Source: JANTGF01 sp963750735 (GTDB lineage Bacteria; Bacteroidota; Bacteroidia; Bacteroidales; VadinHA17). From it: a stretch of DNA of 64,000 nucleotides. The notes under the pieces were generated by a model. That model ran no database searches. It saw only the letters and a list, made by a program, of their open reading frames with translations, and had not been told where the DNA came from. The position numbers and the translations under genes are program-made. Shown piece by piece: positions 36,962 to 47,120 of this stretch. Positions within the stretch are counted from its first letter, which is position 1; every line of letters begins with the position of its first letter. Location of the stretch: NCBI GenBank assembly GCA_963750735.1, contig CAVVRY010000006.1, positions 248,001-312,000 of the forward strand, read 5' to 3'.

Positions 36962-37835
36962 ACTAGTTAAAAGAACTGCAACTGGATTGCTGTTGCTTAT
37001 CCTGGTAATTGGATCTATTTTGGCTAATAGCCTGGCATTTGTAGTTGTATTCCTCATAATTCTGGTAGCCACCCAATTTGAGTTTTATCGTATGCTAACC
37101 CGGGCTAAAATTCGGCCTCAGTCAGTAATAGGAATCATTATTGGAGTTTTCTTGTATTTGTCTAGCTTTTTGGTTTCCATTGGTTTTATGCCAAATAAAG
37201 TGTTTGTTTTATTTTTCCCCCTTGTGAGCCTTGTTTTTGTGAATGAACTTTTTTTCAATGAAAACAGACCCATTCATAATATATCATTTACACTTTTTGG
37301 GATATTTTATATAGCTGTTCCATTTTCGTTGTTTCATTTCATGGTTTTTGAGATCACTGACGATTTAAACATAGGATTAAATGAAGGACGGGATATTGTG
37401 AATTTCTTTTTCCAGCCTCCCAATCTGGTAGAGTATAATTATCAAATATTACTTGGTTTTTTCTTTTTGCATTGGATTAACGATACAGGTGCCTACCTGA
37501 TTGGGGTTCCATTTGGAAAACATAAATTATTTAAAAGAATTTCACCAAAGAAATCCTGGGAAGGAGTCATTGGTGGGGTGATATTTTCGTTAGTAACTGT
37601 TATCTTACTTGCAAAGTATTTCCCTGTTTTAAGCTTGTTTAGCTGGTTAATTGTGGCTTTTATTGTTGTTTTTTTCGGAACCCTTGGAGACCTGATTGAG
37701 TCTCTTCTAAAAAGATACCTTGGTTTAAAAGATTCCGGGAATTTTTTACCGGGGCATGGTGGATTTCTTGACCGATATGATGGGGTATTATTCTCTACAC
37801 CAATAGTTTATGCCTACTTGCAATTAATTTCCTGA
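36954..37835 (+). CDS. cdsA: Phosphatidate cytidylyltransferase (CDP-diacylglycerol synthase)
   Basis: Inner-membrane enzyme making CDP-diacylglycerol from phosphatidate and CTP, the branch point to all phospholipids. About eight helices. The CDS signature is in the last 60 residues: SLLKRYLGLKDSGNFLPGHGGFLDRYD, with SPKKSWEGVIGG before it. GTG start at 36954 overlaps DUF2007; length 293. Followed 31 bases later by psd, the same pathway. Confidence 0.95.
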   Translation: MSELVKRTATGLLLLILVIGSILANSLAFVVVFLIILVATQFEFYRMLTRAKIRPQSVIGIIIGVFLYLSSFLVSIGFMPNKVFVLFFPLVSLVFVNELFFNENRPIHNISFTLFGIFYIAVPFSLFHFMVFEITDDLNIGLNEGRDIVNFFFQPPNLVEYNYQILLGFFFLHWINDTGAYLIGVPFGKHKLFKRISPKKSWEGVIGGVIFSLVTVILLAKYFPVLSLFSWLIVAFIVVFFGTLGDLIESLLKRYLGLKDSGNFLPGHGGFLDRYDGVLFSTPIVYAYLQLIS

Positions 37836-37866
37836 AATTAATTACTTTTATGGCAATATTTTAGAA

Positions 37867-38526
37867 ATGATAATTCATAGAGAAGGATATCGTATATTAT
37901 TAGTCTTTTTTATTATTCTGCTAATATTAAACTTGGCATTTGTCCCCCTTCACCATGGTAAAGGTTTGGTTTTCTATTTGTTAATAACTGCAAGTATTAT
38001 TTTTTATTTTTTAATTGTATTTTTTTTCCGTTATCCAAAACGAAAAATAAATCATGATGAAAATCTTGTTTTGTCACCTGCTGATGGAACGGTGGTTGCA
38101 ATTGAGGAAGTATTAGAGGATCAGTTTTATCATGAGAAAAGAATACAGGTATCAATTTTTATGTCACCATTGAATATTCATGTGAATTTTTGTCCCATCT
38201 CTGGCATAGTTGAATATGTAAATCATGAACCGGGAGATCATCTTGTTGCCTATCACCCAAAATCATCAACTGAGAATGAGAGAACTTCGATTGTGATCAG
38301 GCATAAAAATGGGACCAAGTTAATGGTAAGACAAATTGCTGGAGCACTTGCAAGGAGAATAGTTACTTATTGCAAACCGGAGAAAGAAGTGAACCAGGGA
38401 GAGCAGCTTGGATTTATTAAATTCGGGTCAAGAGTAGATCTCTTTCTTCCTCTGCATGTAAAGTGTGCCGTTAAGCTTGAACAGAAAGTAAAAGGGAATA
38501 AAACTATAATAGCAAAAATAAAATAA
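37867..38526 (+). CDS. psd: Phosphatidylserine decarboxylase proenzyme (short type)
   Basis: Makes phosphatidylethanolamine from phosphatidylserine. Two helices near the N-terminus (about 8-50), then the catalytic domain with SPADGTVV, the His in SPLNIHVNFCPISG and the self-cleavage site FGSRVD near residues 187-192, where Ser becomes the pyruvoyl group. Length 219 matches the short Psd-B form. Last gene of the rsfS-ftsH-cdsA cluster. Confidence 0.93.
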   Translation: MIIHREGYRILLVFFIILLILNLAFVPLHHGKGLVFYLLITASIIFYFLIVFFFRYPKRKINHDENLVLSPADGTVVAIEEVLEDQFYHEKRIQVSIFMSPLNIHVNFCPISGIVEYVNHEPGDHLVAYHPKSSTENERTSIVIRHKNGTKLMVRQIAGALARRIVTYCKPEKEVNQGEQLGFIKFGSRVDLFLPLHVKCAVKLEQKVKGNKTIIAKIK

Positions 38527-38568
38527 TTATATATTAAGATAAAAAGAGTAGAATATCCGATAATATTA

Positions 38569-38576
38569 TATATTTG
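38569..38576 (+). promoter_or_regulatory. Candidate -7 box for the Cys-rich protein gene
   Basis: TATATTTG fits TAnnTTTG, 31 bases before the ATG at 38608; no TTG at -33. Confidence 0.35.
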
Positions 38577-38607
38577 ACGATGTATTTAACTTTTTAAATT
38601 AAAAATT

Positions 38608-38910
38608 ATGAAAAAATTATTTGTATTTATTGGCTTAATGCTTCTCGCCGGCGCTTATATAGTTCCTGTTAATGCATCTACAGATGTGAATATTGTTGTT
38701 GTAGCTGAGGATGAGAAGTGTGAAAAATGTGGTAAGGAAAACTGCGATGGAAAGTGTGCTGCAACAGTTGAAGGTAAAAAAGCTACTACCGCTGAAAAAG
38801 CAACTAAAAAATGTGATGCGGAATGTGAAAAAGCTTGCTGTGCTGATAAAAAATCAGAAGCCACTGCAGGTAAAGGATGTGATGAAAAGAAAAAAGAGAG
38901 TAAAAAATAA
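38608..38910 (+). CDS. Secreted Cys- and Lys-rich small protein, possible metal binder
   Basis: Protein of 100 residues with a clear signal peptide (MKKLFVFIGLMLLAGAYIV, cut near residue 24). The mature part is highly charged and contains nine Cys, in the clusters KCEKCGKENCDGKC, KKCDAECEKACC and a last KGC. This is the composition of periplasmic metal-binding or redox-buffer proteins, but I know no named family. It has its own -7 box and a strong terminator. Next on the plus strand is a flavodiiron protein, and a heavy-metal-associated lipoprotein lies 1.4 kb away. Confidence 0.7.
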   Translation: MKKLFVFIGLMLLAGAYIVPVNASTDVNIVVVAEDEKCEKCGKENCDGKCAATVEGKKATTAEKATKKCDAECEKACCADKKSEATAGKGCDEKKKESKK

Positions 38911-38933
38911 TCTCTGCAATTTCAAAATATTAG

Positions 38934-38956
38934 AGGGGCCTTGTGCCCCTTTTTTT
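38934..38956 (+). terminator. Rho-independent terminator of the Cys-rich protein gene
   Basis: AGGGGC (38934-38939) pairs with GCCCCT (38945-38950) across a five-base loop, followed by a run of T (38950-38956), 24 bases after the stop codon. Confidence 0.88.
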
Positions 38957-38958
38957 GT

Positions 38959-38966
38959 TATTTTTG
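38959..38966 (+). promoter_or_regulatory. Candidate -7 box for the flavodiiron gene
   Basis: TATTTTTG fits TAnnTTTG, 46 bases before ATG 39013, directly after the terminator. A TTG at 38941-38943 is only 15 bases upstream, shorter than usual. Confidence 0.35.
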
Positions 38967-39012
38967 TTGACAATTTGGAAAAAGGTATAGATTTATCAAA
39001 TAGATATAGCAA

Positions 39013-40242
39013 ATGAGTAATAGCAAAATTTATGACGTTTCGGAGAATGTAAAATGGATAGGTGTACTCGATTATGACATTGTTACTTTTGATGTGGTAA
39101 TGAAGACCGATTATGGGACAACTTATAATTCATACTTCATTGATGCCGAGAAAAAGGTTATCATCGATACTACAAAAGAAACTTTTAAAGATGAATATTT
39201 AGAAAAAATCAGATCAGTTGTAGATCCAACTCAAATTAGTTATATCGTATTGAATCATACTGAACCAGATCATTCTGGAAATCTACAACACCTGATGAAA
39301 TTGGCACCAAATGCAAAAGTTGTAGGTAGTGGTAATGCTCTTAGATACCTCGAGGATATAACCGGTGAATCATTTCCTTCGATTAAGGTAAAAAATGGGG
39401 ATGAGCTCGATCTCGGGAATATGACATTGAAGTTTATTGGAGCACCAAATTTGCATTGGCCTGATACAATGTATACCTACCTGGAGGAAGAAAAAATTCT
39501 GTTCACCTGTGATTCATTTGGATCTCATTATTGCAATGAAAAAATCTTCGATGATGAGGTAGGCAATATTGACCAGGCATTTGATTATTATTTTGATGTT
39601 ATCTTAAAGCCATATAGTAAGTTTATGCTAAAGGCCATTGAAAAAATAAGGCCTTTGGAAATAAATTTAGTCTGCCCAGGGCACGGACCTGTTTTGCGAT
39701 CTAATTGGAAAAAATATGTTGATCGATCTGAACAATTGGCAAGAGAATATTTGGATACAACAAATGCACAAATACCTCAAGTATTAATAGCTTATGTTTC
39801 GGCATATGGCTATACAAAAGAGATGGCTATTTCGCTTGCTGAAGGAGTAAAACAGGCTGGTGAGATTAAAACCGAATACCTTGATTTGGAAGAGAGTTCA
39901 ATTGGGGAAATGGAAGAAAAAATGATCAGGAATTCAGCTCTTGTATTGGGTTCGCCTACTATTAACCAGAATACATTGTTGCCAGTATATAAATTATTTT
40001 CAATTGTGAATCCTATTAGAGACAAAGGAAAGCCTGCTGCAGCCTTTGGTTCATTTGGCTGGAGTGGAGAGGCCATCGGAATAATTGAAGAAAACCTAAA
40101 ACAACTGAAATTTAAACTTTTTGACCAACATGCTTCATTTAAATTCTACCCACAGGATTCCAAAGCCAGAGAAATTAGGGCGTTTGGACAAAGTTTTGGC
40201 CAGTTCGTATTGAATTCAATTGAATTAAAAAACAATAATTAG
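39013..40242 (+). CDS. Flavodiiron protein (FprA-type oxygen/NO reductase)
   Basis: Cytoplasmic flavodiiron protein that reduces O2 to water or NO to N2O with electrons from rubredoxin or a flavin reductase. The metallo-beta-lactamase-like domain carries the diiron ligands His82, Glu84, Asp86 and His87 (HTEPDHSG), a later His in APNLHWPDTM, the Asp of FTCDSFGSH and the His of CPGHGP. The flavodoxin domain starts near residue 255 (VLIAYVSAYGYTKEMA) and keeps the FMN loops. Length 409. No C-terminal rubredoxin domain. Confidence 0.92.
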   Translation: MSNSKIYDVSENVKWIGVLDYDIVTFDVVMKTDYGTTYNSYFIDAEKKVIIDTTKETFKDEYLEKIRSVVDPTQISYIVLNHTEPDHSGNLQHLMKLAPNAKVVGSGNALRYLEDITGESFPSIKVKNGDELDLGNMTLKFIGAPNLHWPDTMYTYLEEEKILFTCDSFGSHYCNEKIFDDEVGNIDQAFDYYFDVILKPYSKFMLKAIEKIRPLEINLVCPGHGPVLRSNWKKYVDRSEQLAREYLDTTNAQIPQVLIAYVSAYGYTKEMAISLAEGVKQAGEIKTEYLDLEESSIGEMEEKMIRNSALVLGSPTINQNTLLPVYKLFSIVNPIRDKGKPAAAFGSFGWSGEAIGIIEENLKQLKFKLFDQHASFKFYPQDSKAREIRAFGQSFGQFVLNSIELKNNN

Positions 40243-40305
40243 TTTATTTGTAGAGTTCCTCTCTATCCACTAATCGTTAAGCTATATTAAGTAAAATTAC
40301 CAAAT

Positions 40306-40647
40306 CTAGTCGAATTGAGAGGCTTTAATGTATTTATAACCTTTCTTCTCAACAACTTTACTCATATCTTCTACAGTTACCAGATTTGCATCATACACTA
40401 CAATTGCATTCGAGTCGACATGTGAAGCTTTCACTTCTACTACCCCGGAGATGCTTTCCAAACCTGCTTTAATGGTATTCTCACACCCAGCACAAGTCAT
40501 TCCTTCTATATGTAACTGAACAGTGCTTTGTCCTTCAACAGAAACTGATTCCTCAAGAACTACTTTCTCTTTTTGCTCTTTCGAACTACTATTACAAGAC
40601 ATTAAAGCAAAAACCACAATAATAAAAATCAATGTTAAATTTTTCAT
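40306..40647 (-). CDS. Lipoprotein with heavy-metal-associated (HMA) domain
   Basis: Predicted lipoprotein of 113 residues: signal peptide with lipobox ALMSC (Cys18), a Glu- and Ser-rich linker, and an HMA domain from about residue 42 with the metal-binding GMTCAGCE (Cys52 and Cys55) and a closing KKGYKYIKA. It likely binds Cu(I) or another soft metal in the envelope. Single gene on the minus strand. Confidence 0.88.
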   Translation of the reverse strand: MKNLTLIFIIVVFALMSCNSSSKEQKEKVVLEESVSVEGQSTVQLHIEGMTCAGCENTIKAGLESISGVVEVKASHVDSNAIVVYDANLVTVEDMSKVVEKKGYKYIKASQFD

Positions 40648-40847
40648 TCCAAAATATTAGCCATTAATAGAAAAAGGATTTAAGTATTATTCTAAAATCT
40701 GCTACATTATTCTAATGATCAGATTTTTTTGCATTTAGATATTCATACGGACAAACTTACAATAATTTTAAGAAATTGCTCCTAATATTGGGTCTTAAAC
40801 ACCTAAAGTTCTGAAAAGAAGAAAAATAATTTATTTTCAAATATGAA

Positions 40848-41978
40848 ATGATTATTTTTAGACTCCCTAGAATGAAAGAGAATCTAAAATATATTCTTGC
40901 AGCTCTAACTGTAATTATTTCAGTTGTAGCAATTTGGTACTTCAGAAATATTGTGGCTTACATTCTTATTGCTGGAGTCTTTTCATTGATTGGCAGGCCA
41001 ATAGTTAACTTTTTAGGTAAAATTAGTGTTGGTAAATTCCATTTGAATAAAACAATTCGGGCAGCAATAACCTTATTATTGTTTTGGGCTGTATTCTTTG
41101 GGTTCTTCAGGACTTTCGTTCCTATGATTGTATCACAGGCCCAGGATCTTGCAGAAATTGACTTTTCTACTGTCAGAAGTGACCTACAGGAACCCATAAA
41201 TCGACTGGAGAATTTATTTTTTAGGTTTAATCCTGAAGATTCAGCTGATTTAACTCTGGAGCAATTTATTGAAAACAAAATTAAATCTTCGGTAAATTAT
41301 TCTGTGATCTCAGATGCAATCGGTGGCACTGTGGGTGTTCTTGGAAGTTTATTTGTAGCCATATTTTCAATATCATTCATTACTTTTTTCTTTCTAAAGA
41401 ATGAGACTTTATTCGAAGAAGGATTAGAGCTTTTTGTTCCGGTAAGGCATGAAGAAAAATTTGCCCACTTTTTTCGCTCATCAAAGGCCCTGTTAACCCG
41501 TTACTTTGCTGGAATTTTACTGCAAATTTCAGGTATAACTCTTCTGGTGACACTGGGTTTAACAATTGTCGGTTTAAATTTCCAACTTTCTGCAGTGATT
41601 GGCCTTTGTGCCGGTGTTATGAATGTAATTCCATATATTGGTCCTATGATAGGAGCCTCAATAGGTCTAATTTTAGGCTTAGCCAATAACCTAGATCTCG
41701 ATTTTTATCATAAACTATTACCTTTGTTGGGTTATATGTCACTTGTATTTATAATTGTACAGATTATAGATAACGTATTATTTCAACCGGTAATTTATGG
41801 TAAATCTGTAAAAGCGCATCCATTAGAGATTTTTTTAGTTATTTTAATTGCCGGAAGTTTAGCTGGTATTGTTGGTATGATTTTAGCAATTCCCAGCTAC
41901 ACAGTTTTAAGAGTGTTTGCAAGGGAATTCTTTTACCAGTTTAAAGTAGTACAGAGGATTACTGAAAAAATAGAGTAA
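40848..41978 (+). CDS. AI-2E family transporter
   Basis: Integral membrane protein of 376 residues with about eight helices of the AI-2E (YdiK/TqsA/PerM) family. Typical segments are LIAGVFSLIGRPIVNFL near the start, the amphipathic middle, IGLCAGVMNVIPYIGPMIGA in the second half, and DNVLFQPVIYGKSVKAHPLEI. The transported substrate is not predictable. An alternative start at 40872 (MKENLKYIL) would shorten it by eight residues. The next gene starts 1 base after its stop. Confidence 0.88.
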   Translation: MIIFRLPRMKENLKYILAALTVIISVVAIWYFRNIVAYILIAGVFSLIGRPIVNFLGKISVGKFHLNKTIRAAITLLLFWAVFFGFFRTFVPMIVSQAQDLAEIDFSTVRSDLQEPINRLENLFFRFNPEDSADLTLEQFIENKIKSSVNYSVISDAIGGTVGVLGSLFVAIFSISFITFFFLKNETLFEEGLELFVPVRHEEKFAHFFRSSKALLTRYFAGILLQISGITLLVTLGLTIVGLNFQLSAVIGLCAGVMNVIPYIGPMIGASIGLILGLANNLDLDFYHKLLPLLGYMSLVFIIVQIIDNVLFQPVIYGKSVKAHPLEIFLVILIAGSLAGIVGMILAIPSYTVLRVFAREFFYQFKVVQRITEKIE

Positions 41979-41979
41979 A

Positions 41980-42552
41980 ATGAATAAAAGAAAAAGATTG
42001 TTACTCATTTATGTAGATGTGTTAACTAGCCTTTCCATATTTGGCCAGGTTAACACTTCTTTTACAGTTGACTCATCTTCCATAAATTCATTTAATCTCA
42101 AATTTACAAGTACCTATAACCTTCCTGATACTTTGAATTATACTTTTCATTGGGACTTTGGTGACTTTACCAGTTCAAACCTTCCTGTAACCAGCCATAT
42201 GTATGAAAAAGCCGGCAAATACCTAGTTCAGTTTACTGTTTCTGATAACACAATCTCTGAAACATCCTCTGAGCAAATCATTGTTAAGGATATTTTTCAG
42301 GTACCAAATGTATTTACTCCCAATGGAGATGGTATAAATGATATGTGGGTACTTCGAACCAATGGAAAAGACATTTATAAGATATCAATCTTTAGTCCCT
42401 CAGGTTCACGGGTTTTCGAACAATCTGCATATTCTATTTCCTGGGATGGTAAAACTCCTTCAGGAAACGAGGTGCATTCCGGGGTATATTACTATGTTAT
42501 TACACGACAGGGAAAATATATTGATACAGGTTTTTTTCATCTGATCAGGTAG
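41980..42552 (+). CDS. PKD-domain protein with T9SS type B (gliding-motility) sorting domain
   Basis: Short exported protein of 190 residues. A signal peptide covers about residues 1-22 (ends SIFGQ), a PKD-like domain about 25-105 (FHWDFGDFTSSN, AGKYLVQFTVSD), and the C-terminus is a complete type B CTD: VPNVFTPNGDGINDMW, ISIFSPSGSRVFE and WDGKTPSGNEVHSGVYYYVI. The CTD directs the protein through the type IX system, consistent with porQ in this window. The cargo part is a single domain, so it may be a small surface or adhesion component. Confidence 0.85.
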   Translation: MNKRKRLLLIYVDVLTSLSIFGQVNTSFTVDSSSINSFNLKFTSTYNLPDTLNYTFHWDFGDFTSSNLPVTSHMYEKAGKYLVQFTVSDNTISETSSEQIIVKDIFQVPNVFTPNGDGINDMWVLRTNGKDIYKISIFSPSGSRVFEQSAYSISWDGKTPSGNEVHSGVYYYVITRQGKYIDTGFFHLIR

Positions 42553-42880
42553 TTTTCTCAACTCCTTTTTCACCGAAATTAGGGAACTGAAAATTGGTTT
42601 TTCAGGGTTTACAAGTAGTTAGAATTAAAATATTATTACTAATTTTATTGCTGAATAGGAAGAGTATTCTAGGGTTTTTGACGTTAAACTTTTGATTTTT
42701 AACTAATACTAAGTCAATATATCATTTAATCATGGAATAAGGGCTATCTGAAAAAATAGTTCTTTTGTTATTTTAATCAGTTTAGATTTTTATAACTGTT
42801 ATAGGAATTGAACATGAATTTGGTTTTTACCAGATTTTAATTGGATGCAATATGTAGTTAAAAGTTAGCAACTAAAATTT
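42553..42880. other. AT-rich intergenic region before the ACIII operon
   Basis: 328 bases without a convincing gene on either strand. A hairpin CTGAAAA-TTGGT-TTTTCAG at 42587-42605 may end the previous transcript but lacks a T run. The right half must contain the actA promoter, but I find no TAnnTTTG box; the closest is TAGATTTT at 42783-42790, behind a TTG at 42765-42767. Confidence 0.4.
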
Positions 42881-44044
42881 ATGAATAATCTTTTTGTTAT
42901 TAATTTCAGAAACCTGCTTCGCAAGACAGTTTTATTATTATTAATTGTAGCCTTACCCTTTTTAACATCAGGTCATTCTTTAATTATCTCTGAAGGAGAA
43001 AATACTGAATCTCATAAATCAGGATCTTCAGAAATTAAGAAAGGGGAAAGACTTTTCTTTGGGTTGGTGCATCAGAAAGAGGGTGCTCCAGTTTGTGCAG
43101 GCTGTCATAATACGGTTGAAATAGATACTTTTAGCTGGAATCCTTCAGCCTATGAGATAGCTACTAAATTCGCCAATAAAAGTTTAGCTGATTTTAGAAA
43201 AGCTGTTCTAACCCCTGCGACGCCAACTATGAAAAGAGTGCATGCTGAAGCACAGTTTTCGGATGATGATATTGTCCTAATAAAAGCATACCTCGACCAA
43301 CTTGCTGTGGATGGTTTAACACCTAAAAAGCCTACCATAACCAGAGCTTTGTTATTTATTCTATTAACATTAATTATAATAATAGCCATTGTCGACCTTT
43401 TCTTTACCTGGAAGGTTAAGCAAAAATTAGTGCATCTAGTTGTTATTTTATTGGCCCTTGGAGGACAGGTAAAGCTTGTATCAAGTGCTGCAATAGCCCT
43501 TGGTCGATCTCAGGATTATGCTCCGGACCAGCCTATCAAATTTTCTCATAAAGTTCATGCTGACCAAAATGAAATTGATTGTCAGTATTGCCATACCAGT
43601 GCTGAATATGGTAAATCAGCAGGGATACCTTCAGTGGCGGTCTGTATGAATTGTCATATTCTGGTTGGCGAGGGAACCCAATCTGGGAAATATGAAATTG
43701 ATAAAGTAAAAGCTGCATGGACTGGCAAGGAATCTATCCACTGGATCAGGGTACACAATTTACCTGATCATGTTTATTTTAATCATGCTCAGCATGTTGG
43801 TGTTGGCCAGGTGGAATGTTCTGAATGTCATGGACCGATTGAGACTATGGATGTTGTTAAGCAAGTTGAAGATCTTTCGATGGGTTGGTGCATTGAATGT
43901 CATCGAACTAGAGAAGTGAATTTTGCAGGTAATAATTATTATCAAAATTATAAACAGCTGCATGATGATCTGAAATCTGGTAAGATTAAAAATATTACTG
44001 TAAATGATATCGGCGGAACTGATTGCTCCAAGTGCCATTATTAA
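42881..44044 (+). CDS. actA: Alternative complex III, multiheme cytochrome c subunit
   Basis: Periplasmic cytochrome subunit of alternative complex III, which oxidises quinol and passes electrons to cytochrome c or directly to caa3 oxidase. It has six CxxCH heme sites: CAGCH (72-76) in an N-terminal monoheme domain, then CQYCH (234-238), CMNCH (255-259), CSECH (313-317), CIECH (337-341) and CSKCH (382-386), the usual pentaheme set. Two hydrophobic stretches (about 155-175 and 184-203) separate the two parts. Signal peptide at residues 1-31. First gene of actABCDEF, 36 bases before actB. Confidence 0.9.
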   Translation: MNNLFVINFRNLLRKTVLLLLIVALPFLTSGHSLIISEGENTESHKSGSSEIKKGERLFFGLVHQKEGAPVCAGCHNTVEIDTFSWNPSAYEIATKFANKSLADFRKAVLTPATPTMKRVHAEAQFSDDDIVLIKAYLDQLAVDGLTPKKPTITRALLFILLTLIIIIAIVDLFFTWKVKQKLVHLVVILLALGGQVKLVSSAAIALGRSQDYAPDQPIKFSHKVHADQNEIDCQYCHTSAEYGKSAGIPSVAVCMNCHILVGEGTQSGKYEIDKVKAAWTGKESIHWIRVHNLPDHVYFNHAQHVGVGQVECSECHGPIETMDVVKQVEDLSMGWCIECHRTREVNFAGNNYYQNYKQLHDDLKSGKIKNITVNDIGGTDCSKCHY

Positions 44045-44080
44045 TTGATTGAATCCGGATAGCTTAATTTTTAAATACCT

Positions 44081-47069
44081 ATGAAGAAATACTGGAGAAG
44101 CCCTGAAGAATTCAAATTTGGTCAGAATTCGGAAACTGAAAGAATACTGGAAATTGACCATAAAAATGCAGTAATTGATCTTTTTGAGAGTGATTTGCCA
44201 GAAAAGAACACCTCAAGAAGGGACTTTTTAAAGCTTATGGGATTCAGTCTTACTGCAGCAACTGTTGTTGCCAGTTGTGAAAAACCTGTGAGTAAAGCAA
44301 TACCTTATTTAATTAAGCCCGAGGAACTTACGCCAGGAAGTGCCAGTTATTATGCCTCTTCATTTTTTGATGGAAATGAGTACGGTAGTATTTTGGTAAA
44401 GACCAGAGATGGAAGGCCTATTAAAATTGAGGGCAATGATTTATCAAAAATCTCCGGTGGGAAAACTTCTGCCAGAATTCAGGCTTCGGTATTAAGCCTT
44501 TATGATAACGCCCGATATAAAGTTCCCCAAAAGGGAGGGGCTGAAATTACATGGGAACAGGCTGATAAGGAAATTGCGGATAAATTAAAAGAGATTGGTA
44601 CCAAAGGGAAAAAAACAGTTCTTCTTTCCGGAACTATAATTAGTCCTTCGACAATTCGGGCAATCGAAGTCTTAAGAGAGAAATTTCCAAACTTGGAATG
44701 GATACAATATGATGCCGTATCCTATTCCGGGATTCTTCAAGCAAATGAAAAAGCTTTTGGTAAGCAGGTTATTCCTGACTATAAGTTTAAGAAAGCGGAT
44801 CTGATTGTAAGCTTTGCTGCAGATTTCCTTGGCACCTGGGTATCTCCTGTTTCTTTTACAAGAGCCTATTCAAAAAGAAGGAATCTTACAGGTTCAGGAA
44901 AAAAAATGTCAAAACATATACATTTCGAGGCCGGAATGTCAATAACCGGTTCAAACTCCGATATTAGGTACTCTATTAAACCTTCTGATGAGGTTCTAAT
45001 TCTTGGCAATATCTATAACGAGATTGCCAAAAATCTTGGCGAGCCAAAGATTAAGGTTGATGAATCTGCCTTCGATGTTCATGGTTTGGCGACAGATTTA
45101 ATTAATAATAGAGGGAAATCTATTGTAGTTTCAGGATCTTCAGAATTGTCTGTTCAGCTTCTTATAAACAAAATTAATTTCTTGCTGGGAAATTATGGGA
45201 GTACCATTGATATAGAAAAGCCAATCTATGTGAAGAAGGGAATTGATAGGGATATGGAAAGATTGGTTAAGGAAATGAACAATAACATGGTTGATGGTTT
45301 AATCTTTTACAATACTAATCCTTCCTACGATTATTACGATACAGAGAAATTCCAGGCCGGACTTTCCAAAGTTGGATTGAAAGTTTCTTTGTCTTCAGTA
45401 CCAAATGAAACTTCATCTGCTTGCGAATATATTTGCCCGGACCATCATTACCTCGAATCATGGAATGATGCTGAACCAAAGAAAGGTAGCTATAGCCTTG
45501 CTCAGCCAGCCATCAGACCTATATTTAAAACCAGAAGTGCACAAGAGAGCCTGCTCACCTGGGCAGGGACAAGCACCGATTTTTTGAGTTTTATAAAGTC
45601 ATACTGGAAAGAGAATATCTTTACTATGCAGGAGGAGAATTCCAGCTTTCAGGATTTCTGGAATAAAAGTTTGCAAAAAGGCATTTTTGATCCACCTAAT
45701 AAGGATGAAGAAAAGGAGAATCTTGCCTGGGTAGGAGAAGAGATATTGAATGGTAGTATAACGAGTAAATCTGAAGGCCTGGAGTTAATACTTTATGAAA
45801 CTGTTGCACTTAGGGATGGCAAAGATGGAAACAATCCCTGGTTACAGGAAATGCCCGATCCGGTTACAAAAGCTTGTTGGGATAATTACCTCTGTATCTC
45901 ACCAAAATTTGCTGAGGAAAAAAGTCTTGAAAATGAGGATGTGGTACTTATTGGCGGAGTTGAAGTTCCTGTTTTCATTCAGCCTGGTCAGGCCGAAGGA
46001 ACAGTTTCTCTGGCTCTTGGATATGGAAGAAGTAATGCAGGCAAGGTGGCTGATGGAGTTGGGGTTAATGGATATCAATTTGTGCTGCAAAAAGGAGATA
46101 CAAGATCCTATTGCCATACAGGTTTGGAAATTGAGAAAACTAATAAAACTTACGAACTTGCCCTTACTCAAACACATAATTCCATGGAGGGACGGCCAAT
46201 AGTTAGGGAAACAACTCTTAATGAATACCTTGAAAATCCTAATTCAGGAAATGAAATGCATCTGGAGGCCGAGAAACACAATGTTAGCCTTTATAAGGAT
46301 GTGAAGTTTGATGGGCATCACTGGGGGATGGCTGTTAATTTAAATTCCTGTACAGCATGTGGCGCCTGTATTATTGCCTGTCAGGCCGAGAATAATGTAC
46401 CAGTAGTAGGTAAGGAAGAAGTAAGGAGGCGTAGGATTTTGCATTGGATACGTTTAGACCGTTATTATTCAGATGATCCGGAGCAACCTATGGTATTAAA
46501 TCAGCCGGTTATGTGTCAGCAGTGCGACAACGCCCCTTGTGAAAATGTATGCCCGGTTTCAGCAACTATGCATAGTAGCGAAGGATTAAACCAGGTGGCA
46601 TACAACCGGTGCATTGGTACCAAATATTGTATCAATAACTGCCCCTACAGGGTAAGGAGGTTTAACTGGTTTAAGTATGCCAATAATGATAAGTTTGATT
46701 TCAATCAAAATTCTGATTTAGCTAAGCTGGTGTTAAATCCTGATGTAGTTGTTCGTGAAAGGGGAGTGGTTGAAAAATGTACTTTCTGTGTTCAGAGGAT
46801 ACAGGATAAAAAACTGATGGCCAAGCTTGAAAACCGGCCTATAAAAGATGGAGAGATTCAACCTGCATGTGTTCAAACATGTCCCGTCTGAAGCCCTGGT
46901 TTTTGGTGATTTGAATGATAAAGACAGTAAAGTATCAAAGTTATATAGTAACGAAAGGAATTATTTCTTGCTTGAAGAACTTCATACTTTGCCCTCTGTT
47001 GGTTATTTAACCAAGGTGAGAAATATTGAAAAGAGTATGGTTGAAGATACGCATGGAACCCACTCTTAA
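44081..47069 (+). CDS. actB: Alternative complex III, iron-sulfur subunit, frame broken by one base
   Basis: Large periplasmic subunit made of a molybdopterin-oxidoreductase-like half (without the cofactor in known ACIII) and an iron-sulfur half. Tat-type motif TSRRDFLK at 44-51. The Fe-S half begins near residue 757 with CTACGACIIACQAENN and holds further sets CQQCDNAPCENVCPV, CIGTKYCINNCPYR and CTFCVQR. The frame hits a stop at 46891 just after CVQTCP; removing one C from 46883-46885 continues it as TCPSEALVFGD to the stop at 47069, giving about 995 residues, the usual size. The last Fe-S ligands lie at the break. Probably a sequence error. Confidence 0.9.
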
Positions 47070-47120
47070 AATGAATTAAAATAAACACTTCAATAGAATT
47101 TATCGAAAACTGATTGTCAT

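Noticed and set aside
46848..47069. Separate small gene after actB
   Set aside because: Its residues from position 13 onward continue ActB once a single C is removed; it is the end of actB, not a gene.
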